From assembly GCA_022393335.1 (NCBI GenBank), contig JAJEKB010020311.1:200701-264700 (forward strand): DNA of 64,000 bases, given 5' to 3'. The DNA is from Macrotrachela quadricornifera. Its lineage: Eukaryota; Rotifera; Eurotatoria; Philodinida; Philodinidae. Shown here one piece after another: positions 11,458 to 23,500 of this stretch. Under the pieces are notes generated by a model. That model made no database searches. It was not told where the DNA came from and saw only the letters and a program-made list of their open reading frames with translations. Numbering within the stretch: the stretch's first letter is position 1; each line of letters starts with the position of its first letter. The position numbers were made by a program, and so were the translations under genes.

Positions 11458-12428
11458 GCAGTTCGATCATAGTCAAACATATGGGTTTATTCTTTTTCAT
11501 CACTGCAAAGAACGGAGACGGATTGTCTTCGTTACATAGGTAAGCTACCACTAATTTCTCATGAAAGTCCGATATATTTTGTAAGTACATCCTTTACATA
11601 ACTGAAGATGAAATAACTATTTCATTTATAAAATGTAGCAGATTTCGTTATGTAGAACCTGCTTATGATCGAAATATTACAGTAAAAAAAGTAAAAAGTC
11701 TGTCAAAATGCTTGCAAACTGACATAGCTTTGTTATTATTTGACTTTGTTCTCAATGGATTTTTAACACATATTTTGACATAAATCTTTCAGATTTCAGG
11801 GTTTTGGTTGAAAATGAGACGTTGATAATAGATAGATTTGGGCAAGGGAAAAAGACTTAATCAGAATCATTCGAACGTTTTGCAACGTATAACAATGGGC
11901 TGAAATGGATTCAGATCTTGAGAGTAAGGGTGAGGGTGAGGGTGTGGGTGAGAGGTAAAGCGAAAGATTTAAAACGTACCATCTGGCTTATCAAAATTTA
12001 TTTCTCAGGTATGCTGTGTCTTTTGATAGTTAGACTGCTCAGTGTAGGCCCAAGAGATACTACAAGAGAGTGGGTTCTTGTAGTCTTTGTACAGTACGAT
12101 AGTGCTATATCTAGGATTTGAGAAGGAGAGCAATTTGCAGATAAAATATCAACTTGGATAAAAATCATTTTGAAGGTAACGATTTACGATAGAAGAAACT
12201 CGTATTTTCATTCGTCTTTGTTGGGTAAAATCGAAAAATTTTCTTGAAGAGCACAATATTTCAATTGTCATCCAATTGAATTCACGATTGTTGAAAGCGA
12301 TTGTCACTAGGTATTTTTTATGGAACGACCGCATCGCAAATACAAATGTCTTGATCATAATGGGAAAGGAAACTTACAACTGTAATCTGCATAAAAGATA
12401 TAAACGTTATTTCTTTCTTGAAATATGT
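11458..12428. other. Gene-free stretch containing a G-quadruplex motif
   Basis: At 11928-11948 four GGG tracts are separated by 3-base loops (TGA, TGA, TGT), a textbook G-quadruplex pattern on the plus strand. It is a short GGTGAG-like repeat. The open frame that runs through it (11918-12121) has low-complexity sequence and is not called. Confidence 0.5.
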
Positions 12429-13023
12429 ACTATCCATTTCAAAATATAGTGTGCTCCACTATTTTTTGAATAACTCAAGAACGCAATCAGTTAGAGACCT
12501 GTGATTTCACCATTTGAAAGAAGAGAGAAGGGCACGTCTTTTTCTCCGATATTGTATCAGACGAAATCATTTTAAAATCAATCATTTCTGCAAAACATCG
12601 AAAAAATGTATAAAAAATGATCTATCAATCAGATGAAATGTTGACAGAAAGTAAGAAAATTTGCTTAAAAACAGAGGAAATCCATAGTTTGCATATGAGT
12701 ATGTAAACGATTTTATTTGCTCAATCTTAGAATAATGCAAGATAGTTATTTGAATTATATCTTGAACTATAGATCTGAAGACCCTCTATTGCGATCACAT
12801 GTCAAAAACAAAATTTCTTCGGAATGACAGATCATTTTCATGCATTTTTTCGATGTTTTGCAGAAATGGTTGATTTTAAAATGATTTCGTCTGATACAAT
12901 ATCGGAGAAAAAGACGTCCCCTTCTCTCTTCTTTCAACTGGTGAAAAGCACAGGTCTCTAACTGATTGCGTCCTTGAGTTATTCAAAAAACAGTGGAGCA
13001 CACTATATTTTGAAACGGATAGT
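12429..13023. repeat. Long inverted repeat with 200-bp arms, about 94 percent alike
   Basis: Left arm 12429-12628 starts actatccatttcaaaatata; right arm 12825-13023 on the minus strand starts actatccgtttcaaaatata and runs in register through the whole arm, with about a dozen differences. The 196-bp spacer is unrelated. Transcription through it would give a long double-stranded hairpin. No transposase gene is present, so it is either a foldback transposon or an inverted duplication. Confidence 0.85.
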
Positions 13024-13718
13024 AGAATCAGTTTACTTTCCTCTCTTCGAAATTTGTGTCCTGAAATCTTCACAAACTGACGCATAAATGTTAGAGACTG
13101 GTTAGCTGTTTTTCATCATGTTACAATAGAGAAAGGACCCCACACAATCGAAATGCAAACAAAATGCAATTTGTCATGTTTTTAAAGACCAACAAAATTC
13201 AGAAAATATTGTAAATATTTAGGAATTGTTTATAACTCGTATTCTCTATAACGTACTTTTTGTATCACTGGGTAATCGAGGTCGATCACTATTTCGACAA
13301 TTTCTTCGTCCAATACAATATGGAAATACCATATTTCTGTTAAAAGACTACGGAACAAGCTGATAAATCGTATAAGAAAATAGTATAATGCCAATAAACT
13401 TCAAAGAAAGGATTATAATACAAGAGTTAATTACGTCTAACCATTAATTCTATCCTTGATACTGATACTGCTTTGCTCAATGTGCTCATTCTTTGTTTTT
13501 AACATCTTAATTGTATATCTTTGGAAAACAACAGTTAGGCATTATATTTGATAGTGCATAGAATTCTTTCCTAATCTCTGTATTTTTATTTTAGTTTATG
13601 CTTGAACAATATAAAATTAAATTGAAAATAATGAAAATACATCCGTGTCCACAATCTCAAAGAGGGATTTTCTAGGTTTTTGCATCTTTCATTACTATAG
13701 AAACATCTTTTTTTTAAA
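13024..13718. other. Gene-free stretch
   Basis: No gene or structured repeat seen. Confidence 0.4.
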
Positions 13719-14133
13719 GTAATTATGTATTCTGATAGAGCTCGAAATTTTCTATCATTCCATATATTTATGAGTCACTTTGCGTTAATCTGTTAAGAAA
13801 TAATTGTAATGCAATGAAAATATCTCAATTGGCAAGTATTGAAAGATCCGGATTTTTAATGGTTTTTAGTATTTTTACTGCATTATTTTTCATACAGAAT
13901 AAATTTTCACAAAAGTAATTATACACTGTAATAGTTCTTGAAAGTCATTATTAGCCTATATCAAAATGTGTTGATTCGAATATAAATAGTAGAATGAAAC
14001 CAGTGTATTTTGAAAATTGTCAATTAAAATTTCTTCACTGTATTCAGATTACTTCTTAATGCATAAATACAGAGTAATGCAAAAATGCATGGGATGATAG
14101 AGAATTTCAAGCTCTATCAGAATATATAATCAC
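13719..14133. repeat. Inverted-repeat element, 47-bp arms
   Basis: Arms 13719-13765 and 14087-14133 match in inverted orientation at 40 of 47 positions around the core tattctgatagagct. Weaker pairing continues for some tens of bases on both sides. The interior has no recognisable gene. Confidence 0.6.
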
Positions 14134-14307
14134 TAGGTTAAAAAGATATTCTTCAAGTGATAAAAAATATAAATGACTATTGTCTATGTCAGTCACAAAA
14201 TTCAATCTTTAGAAATATAGAGATCGAACTACCTTCATTATATTCAATGTAATTTTATATTGTTCAAGGATAAACTAAAATACAAATATAGAGACTGATG
14301 GAGAGTG

Positions 14308-14404
14308 GTAAGATTACAGTTTACGGTTCGCCAATCAAAAATCAAGAAAAAACTTCTTATTTTCCTTGATTTGCGATTGATGGACCGTAAACTGCTATCT
14401 TACC
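14308..14404. repeat. Compact hairpin, about 43-bp arms and 10-base loop
   Basis: Left arm 14308-14351 (ggtaagattacagtttacgg...) and right arm 14362-14404 are inverted copies with few mismatches. It lies about 110 bp before the first Met of the ART gene, so it could be a MITE or a structured element in the promoter or leader. Confidence 0.65.
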
Positions 14405-14515
14405 CGAGAATCTGTATAAAATTCAATATTAGGAGGATACATCAACATCCATCTCGAGCCTCACAAAAACTATGAGGGCGTAGCTATCAAGACTAAATGT
14501 TGACATATCATACGA

Positions 14516-17500
14516 ATGTATTACTCCTTCTTTGTCACTATTATTACTAGTGATATCTGTTTTTTTAAGATTACTACTGATTTATTAAAGCAGAAGACGA
14601 GAATGAAGAATCATAATAAAAAGAAAGAAAAGGTGATAAAAGATGGCCACATGCCTGTAGAGCTAACAAACATTACGTGTCATGATGAAGAGTCGATTCA
14701 TCGACCACATGTAATCAAGGAAGATATGGACAACAGAAGTAATTTATCGCACAAGTTTGACCCTTCGCAACTGAACATCGGCCGACAAGAAACAGTTGAC
14801 CAGAGACAAGTAAAAGTCGAAATGGAGGATTCAGTTTATGCATTGAGAGATGATCGAAGAAAAAATTGTCGAGTGGTAGAAAGAACCACTGATGAAACTG
14901 ATTTGATACCTACGAACATCATCAACGATCCAATGACAGATTTGAGTCCTATCGTGGGATATGCCGACGAACCTTTATTACCACTTATCGATGCATGTGC
15001 GCCATTGGCTGATATTCTTCACAATTTATCGTTTTACGTTCAGATGGCACTCGAAGAAACTCCAAAAGAACCATTGAACGAACTGACAATTGATGAAAGT
15101 GCTGCAATTCGTCTTTACACAATCGAATGGGAAACGCCACATCGAAGTCTTTATTTCATGCTCAATTACACTCTCAAAAACAACACAGGCGAGAATCTTA
15201 AGTCTTATTTCAAATATATGAAATTGTTCTTAACTGGTTTGGCCAAAATACCGTGCGTCCCACCAACGACTATTTGGCGCGGAGTGACTAAAGATGTGAG
15301 CACCGAGTTTGAGCCTGGTACTCCGGTGATTTGGTGGGGATTCTCATCGTGTACGAAAGAGCTAACTGTGCTCGAGAATGACATGTATCTGGGTAATAGT
15401 GGCAATCGAACATTGTTCTCTGTCGAAGCTATCAATGGTCGAACAATACGTGATCATTCACATTTTGTCACTGAAGATGAAATTCTTCTTTTACCTGGCA
15501 CTTATATGATAGTTCAATCGCAATTTAGTCCAGCACCAGATCTTCATGTTATACATTTGAAACAGATAGAACCAGAAGTATTATTATTAGAACCACCATT
15601 CGAAGGTATCTTTTTTAAACATTTTAATTATTTGTTTTAAATTCATAGGATTTCGATATTTAGGTGCACGTCTTTATCCGGATATCAAGTAAGTCTAACT
15701 TCATCTGATTCTAATTAAAATTTTAGTGACAATTTTTATCAGCATCACAAGACGACATTGGTATCAAATGAAAAGATTTATCATTCCAATCTGCTTGTTC
15801 ACTGTTGTTCTCATCGGAGCAATAATCCTTGGTTCTGTTTTGGGAACAAGATCTAACAGCAATTCAACATCTAATAGCAGCAATACAATAAGTAAGATTT
15901 TCAATGTTATTTTCAGTAAAATGCAGATGGCAGTTTATTCTTAAGTCGCTGACTAATTTATTATATGAGCAATCGAAGCTGTTAGAAAATATAAGGAATA
16001 TTTTCCCTTTCAATTTCTTCCTTCTTACATCAGATCTTTTTAGATATGTTTTCAATTTTTCGATCAGCAGGAAAAACGCTCACTTCAAACGGAAAATGTC
16101 GTTCAGGACACAAAATAATCTTCTTTTTTTACTTTTTCAAATAGCGTTATCGAAGATATATTCTATTAATCAAAAGCATCCCCTTTAAATTTCAGTTATT
16201 ACAAGAGTTATTACTCTGGAAACTTAAATATGTAGTATTCTCTATCAATGTAGGTTAGCGCCGAATTCTACACTTGTCGTATATGATGAGTAACAAGAAA
16301 GTATGATGCATGAAGTCCATTTCTATTGTGGATTTCATAACTTCAAAATGACAAAACTTATGAGCTGCAAAATCCATCATTTTGCATGGTATTTTTTTTG
16401 ATTATGTAGAGTATAAATTTCGTTCATTGTGCTGCTCTGAAGGACTCACAACGGATGAAAAATTTTAAAAAAAGTATTAAAGAATACAATAATGCACGAT
16501 ATATCAAAAAAAAGGAGAAAGAGTATGAAGTGAGACAGCATTCTTTACATTCAAACATGTGCATGCATAGGCACATGGTAAGAAGGAATAAGAGAAGAAA
16601 GAAATAAAACAGGATCTATAAAGGAAGATGTAGAAGAAGTACTTGAAAATGAAAAAGAAGAGAGTGAGGCAGTAGCTTGCATAATGTATAGAAAGAACCA
16701 ATATAGAGTCATTATCTCTGCCACTTAAGGCCAAGAAAAAAACATATTGTTGATTAGTATCAAATTTAGTTGTATAGATCGAATAACTGCCTACCCTTCA
16801 GTTTGTTTGATTGATCGTAACTATTTCCCTTGCTTCATGTGTTTGAAATCCTTGATTTGTTTGTCCTTTAAACTGTAGTAGATACGGTCGTTAAAAAATA
16901 GGAGAAGAGCGGTGATAGTTATTGTTGGATGTGAGATTGTGGAAATCTTTAATGAAAGATGATATGATTCTAATTATTGCGGTTAAATTTATTTAGATTG
17001 TTCAGTATTTCCTCAGGTTCGTTGTGCTTATTCTCGATGTTTACTTGACAATCCTGACGTCATAACTTAAACGAGTGACTTACTGATCATAGTGAGTAGA
17101 CAATGATATAGATCAATAGCTGCTTCATGAGATTTTCGATAGATCAGAACGGATAAACTGAGGATTATTGATGAACCAATGTGAGAGGTGTAATAACCAA
17201 GTAGAGACCGGGAAAAAGTAATTAAAGTAGCATGTTCTTAAAACTTGAGTTGAGATTGTCTACATCCGAAAATTTGTACGACTGTTTTAGATATATTTAT
17301 GGGCTGTCTCCAATTATGAGAATAATAGGATAACTTTTGACATAGTTGGGAGCCTACTGTGTTAATAGATTTCAACATTTCTTTGTAACTTTTTACAATA
17401 GACAGATTTATGAGTGTGCTTAGGTCGCCTACAAATAGATGCGTCGAGAATGCATCTGTACATTTGACTAAATCTATGTGGTAAATTATAAAAATGTAGG

Positions 17501-20500
17501 AACTTAGAGAGATGTCTTGGGTTAGATCAACGTATATATTGAATATGCTCGATTCTACACTGCCGAAAGTCACACATGTTTTCCTATATGCATGCCAGTT
17601 TACTAGTATTTTGAAAAGCTCGTAGTAAATATGTATACGATATTGTTTGAGAATTAATCCATTGTGATACTGGCATGTTACTAGTTATTTTGCACGGCTG
17701 TATATTAGCAGTAGTCACGAAACTCGGAGTGTGGGTGTACACTTCTCAAAAACTAGAAGTTCCCAATTTTTTTTTCGATAAAAAGAGCAGCTTCTCTGCA
17801 CACTTTGTGTTTTTATGCGAAATTTTGTTGAAAATATCCACTTTCTATCTCTTTAAATTTCAGAGCCTCCGCGTCACCCACGTGTATTGACTCTCTATGG
17901 TAAAAATTCCATCGAAATTAATGAAGCCATTAAGAAACTTGATTCATTTTATTGTAAGGACAGGTATACGCAGGAATGCCTAGCGTTAGTATATGATCCA
18001 TGATGCAGTTTAAGCTTTATAAATTGGTTGTAAAACGTACAGAAAAAAGTCTTCTACAAGTCCTTCTTGTTCATTGAGATTTTTAGAAATATATCACTCA
18101 TTATAGAGAAAAAGCATTATCCTGAAGCTACGAATAGTCCCATATATGTAGATACTGAAAAAGTCAAGGCGCTTACAATAAAACGAACTAATCTTCTAGG
18201 GTGTCAGTGTTCTTGTTCCTTAGAATTCTATTCTGCAAAGACATAAATACATCTTAAAATACATTGTATCGATTGTGAGCACTTTCAGGTATCTAAAAGT
18301 TTTTGTTTACCTTTTATTTGTAGCAGACTACTGTGGATTGCGGATGCCCACGAACACAATCCACATCGTTGTTTTGCGTTTCGAGAAACGAAATCAAAAA
18401 GCTACATCATTAATATTTTTACCATGACTTGAGAAGTTTCTGTGAAAATTCTACCATAGAGAGACAATAATATACAGCGCGATAAAATGTTGAATGTTTT
18501 AACTCACAAGATTTTGTCATTCTGAAATTATTTAGTCCACAGTAGATATGGATCGTATGATTATAACTTTCTTCTAATTCATTCAATGGAAGTAGCATGG
18601 ATTTCGGCGCTATTCCCTATTGATCAAGAATAATATACATTCAAGTTTCAGTGCAACAGCTGTTGTAATGACTGAGATCTGAGAAAAGATACTTTTGACT
18701 CAATATTCTATGTACGAGTGATTCTCGTGTCGATCCTACCGATTAACTTTCAACTATGTTCTTATGTATTTCTCAGTTTCTGCTTGGTCAAACTAATCGA
18801 AAATCATACCACACTATTTATTCTTCATATTCCATCTCTATTGCTAAAATCAACTTTATATCTCTTACTGTGTGTGAGAAATGTTCAGGACAAAGTCTTT
18901 TTTTTCTCTTGCTGAAAATATAAACAATGGTCGATGTTTTCTTAGGTCTTTTATAGCATTTTGAATGCTTCATTTATTTACAATCTTATTTCTAAGTCAG
19001 CTGACCTCAATTCGTATAAAATTGAACTTCTACCAGTAGTTTCTGACAGCGATAGATGATATTAAGGTTGGTTATCGATAAGTATATAGAGAGTGTGGGT
19101 GTTTCTTGTACTCATCTCCCACATACCCATACTCACTCTTCGATAGTAATTGTTGTCACTGAGAATATTTCAAAGTCATTTCTTTTTTTTTATTCATGAA
19201 TAGCTGCAGCACCATCATTTATATCAAGCTATCCATCCAAATTGAGTAGATCTAGTTCAGTGTATTGTCGCACTAGACCATGTGCAACAGGATCGGACTA
19301 TTACTATGAAGATATTCCACTGATTGTATCATTGGATGGACATTATACAATTAGATGCAGCAGCAGCAGCAGCAACTTCGATTCATATGGCTATATTTAC
19401 AAGAATAGTTTCGATCCTTCTACTTCAAGTGTTAATTTACTTCAGGAAAATGATAATGATGGTGGTAATAACCAATTCTTATTTGATATGGCTTTGTTAT
19501 CTTCAATCCAGTACATTGTGGTTGCAACAACAAATATGCCCAATATAATAGGATCCTTCTTAATTACTGTAACTGGTCCAGGATCGGTGAATTTCTCTCC
19601 ATCAAATCAAATATATACCTGTAAGTACGAATGAAATTGAATAAAAAATCAGTAGAAAACACATTCTCATTTACCTTAATTCAGAGATTGTTTTTTTTCT
19701 AGTTAACTTATATGTTAGAAAGACAACGATATTTTGTATTATAGTTGACAATAGTTATTATGAGAGTGTGCGTTCGAGTGAAGAAATTGTATTTCTTCTC
19801 TATATGCCAATATTTAAGATAGTATCCTACTGCATATACTGTTTTTAAGTATTCCATTCATTTATATGATTTTCACAGTTTTTCTCTAGTATCATAAAAT
19901 TTTATAATAATTCTTTTTTCGTATCATACCGAATCATTCAAACTGAGGGTAGAATCTTTATTTTTGAATAATATAAGTTTTAACCAAAACCATCTCATGT
20001 ATTCGAGATTCGAGTTTTGGTAATGTTTTCTGTTTTGAGTTGTTTTGTATTGTCCTAGAAAATATTAGATAATATTAGGTTGGTAAGAAATTTTTTGCGT
20101 TTTTTTCAAAAATTTTATTTATTTCTTTCTAATACAAGAACACAACTATCAATCATTAATATATGCTCCATCACTATCTATGACTTGTTGCCATCGCTGT
20201 GGTACAGAAAGAATTCCGTGTTCGTAAAAGTCTTGAGACTTTTGGTTGAAAAAGTTGAGGAGATCCATTTTGATATGGCTCTCGTCGTTGAATTTTTTCT
20301 CCCTTAAATAATCAGAGAGAGAACGGTTCAGATGGTAGTCTGTGGGAGCCAAGTCTGGAGAGTAAGGCGGATGGGGAACAGTGATCCATCCGAGGCTCAA
20401 TAACTTTTGGCGTGTCGACTTTGCTACGTGGGGTCTGGCATTGTCGTGCAAAAAGTAAATACGATCTTGCTTCCCTTTGAGTTTTGCTGCAACCCGATCC

Positions 20501-23500
20501 AGTTGTTGACAGTAGAGATCAGCAGTGATGCTGCAACCATCAGGAAGAATTTCCCAGTGAATGATTCCTTTGACGTCCCACCACACGCTCAGCATCACCT
20601 TCTTGGGATGTAGATCAGGTTTAGGCGTTGCTACACCTGTTTGACCAGCGCTGAGCCATTGTCGATGGTACTCGTAGTTAATATACAACACCCACTTCTC
20701 ATCACCAGTAATAAGATTGTGAAGCCATTGATAGTTGCGATGAGAAGTTAATAATTCCATACAAGCATCAACCCTCTGCTGCAGCTGAAGCGGTGATAAT
20801 TCATGGGGTATCCAACCTCCATATTTCCAAGTTTTGCCTAATTCGTGCAGATGTGTTTCTACTGCAATGTGAGAGCATCCAAGTCGCTCTGCTAAATACC
20901 TTGTAGTCAATCGAGGATCTTGTTCGATAAGCTGCTTTAAAAGATCCACATCCACTTCCAGTGGTCTTCCAGTATGGGGTAAATCATCGAGTTCGAAGTT
21001 GCCATTCTTAAATCGATGAAACCAATGTTGTGCTGTACGGATGGAGAGTACATCCTTGCCCATCGTACCACATATGTTGCTTGTTGCTTCCGTTGCTTTG
21101 CGACCCAAGCGAAACTCGTGAAGCAAAAGCACTCGAAGCTCTCTACGAGATAACTTCATTTCTGATTGAAGATCAATTTCCATTTCGATAATTTCACTGC
21201 TATTTAAACGGTATTCATACCACCTATATATACTCTTAATAAGGAATATTCTAGAACTTTCTCGGCTGCTCTAGGAAATTTTCGAAAAAAACGCAAAAAA
21301 TTTCTTACCAACCCAATACAAGGGTTGAAGGTATCCTTCTATGATTGTGATTACTTCGTAGAAAAAAAAGGTTTTATACGAAACCATAAAAGATGCTCTA
21401 TTTGGATACCATTTTCAGAACCTTTTCAAGGTTCTAGTATAATCTGATTCTATTTCGAACCTTTTTTTTTAAATACAGTTCTTGTCGGATATTTGTAAAA
21501 TACGCGAAGACCCACAAACAGCCTCAAATTGGAAACTGATACCACTAGCAGATAGAGCTCGGCGAACTGACTCTACGAAGATCCACGAAGACCAAAATCT
21601 TATCACCGGTGGATAACCCGACTCGAATTATGTATAAATCCAAAATTTTAGATATATCTCTTGTTGTCTATGAAAAATAGCATGGACCGAGTTTTTCTAT
21701 TTTATGCATAATTTGTGTGACATATATAATTGGTATAAATTCATATATGAGGCCAAAAATAGAAAAAATTCGATCCCTGCTATTTTTCTTAGCCAACAAG
21801 ATATATATCTAAAATTTTGGATTTATACATAACTTAAGTCGGGCTATCCATCAGTGATAAGATTTGGGTCTTCACGTATTTTACAAATACCCCAAATGTT
21901 TCATCTATGACGCGTTCACTGTTAGTATTTCGCATGCAAATGAAACGCGCCTTAGATACGGTTTGGAGCAAAAAATATTTACATTGGCATAATGTGAATT
22001 CTTACCTCTATCTTCCATCCCTTATTTTAATCCTTAACTGTTAAACTTTATATTTGTTCTACCTCCTTTTCACTATTCAACTATATGTCTGATATAAATT
22101 TTTTGAAATTAGAATGTAAATTTAAAAGAGACCGTCGTCCGGTTTTTATTCTTGATAGATATGTAAAATTCATCTGGATTTTCGTTATTCAAGTCGAATT
22201 TAAATAATTATAAATCTGAGCTAAAGTAATTGCGATGGGAACCAGTTCTATAAAAGAAAATCAGCATTAATAGAAAAGAGCGTTTCATAGTAGTCTCGCA
22301 CATATTGAGAACGATTCGTTTTGATCATGGTTCTTTATTTTAAAATATGATAAGCGATAGAACTATTTCATATATCTGCAATTATTTTTTTATTTATATG
22401 TGTTTTTCAACTATCAGAATGTTTTGATCATTTATGACGAACAAATGAAACCCAAAAAGTACCAAATCTTGCTTAAAAATTCTAATGGTTGTGCATGATA
22501 GTATTTTGTGAGCAATCAGTGTAAAACTATTCATATGCGATATCAATCAGACCAATAAACTTAAAAATTCTGTCATGAAAATACAGTTTCCTGATAATCG
22601 TTTTTCTCACTTTTGAAAATTTTTAGATCCGTACTCATCGGTGTTGGACAATTCTAGTTCAAGTTATTGTCGGTTTTATTTATGTGCTGATGGATCATAC
22701 TATTACTACAAAGCTATTCAAATGGATGTGAAATCGGATGGATATTATACCATTAGGAGCAATAGTACGTTCGATCCATATATTTGTATTTACAACAATA
22801 GTTTCAATCCTTCTGCTCCAAGTGTTAATTTACTTCAGGAAAAAAATGATAGTGCTGGGAATAATCAATTCTTATTTAACATGAGTTTGTCATCTTCAAT
22901 CCAATACATTGTGGTCTTGACGACATCCAGTCCCAATACAATAGGATCCTTCTCAATTATTGTAACTGGACAAGAATTGGTGTCGTTGACTGAAACATCT
23001 CAAATGAATAGCAGTAAGTAAGAATCACATAAAATGGAAAATCAATTTATAAATCAAATGAAAAAGAAATCAGTAGAAGACATATCGTCATTTACCTCAA
23101 TTACAGAGGCTGTTTTTTTCGATTTAATTAATATGCTAGGAAGACAATGAGATTTTTTATCATAGTTGACAAGAATTATCATAAACTCTGTTCGAGTGAA
23201 GAAATACAATTTCTTGTCTATATACCAATATTTAAGATAGTATCCTACTGCAAATACTGCTTTAAAGTATTCCATTCATTTATATCATTTTCAGTTTTTC
23301 ACTAATACCATAAGATTTTGCAATAATACTTTTTTGTATCATATCGAATCATTCAGATTAAAGATAAAATTCTCATTTTTTGCAGGAAATGAGTTTTAAT
23401 CAAAACCATGGGATGTATTCGAGATTTGAAGTTTGATAATGTTTTCTATTTTCCGTTGCTTTGTATTGTGTCTAGTTTGATACACTATCATTCTAATAAA

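Noticed and set aside
14516..14602. Residues 1-29 of the ART frame as a signal or membrane anchor
   Set aside because: Somewhat hydrophobic but preceded by splice-like text (tttttttaag); Met30 is an equally good start, so no anchor is claimed.
15726..15944. Separate small gene with a membrane span starting at 15726
   Set aside because: That codon is GTG, not ATG; the span is in frame with the ART exons if CAG at 15740-15742 is the acceptor.
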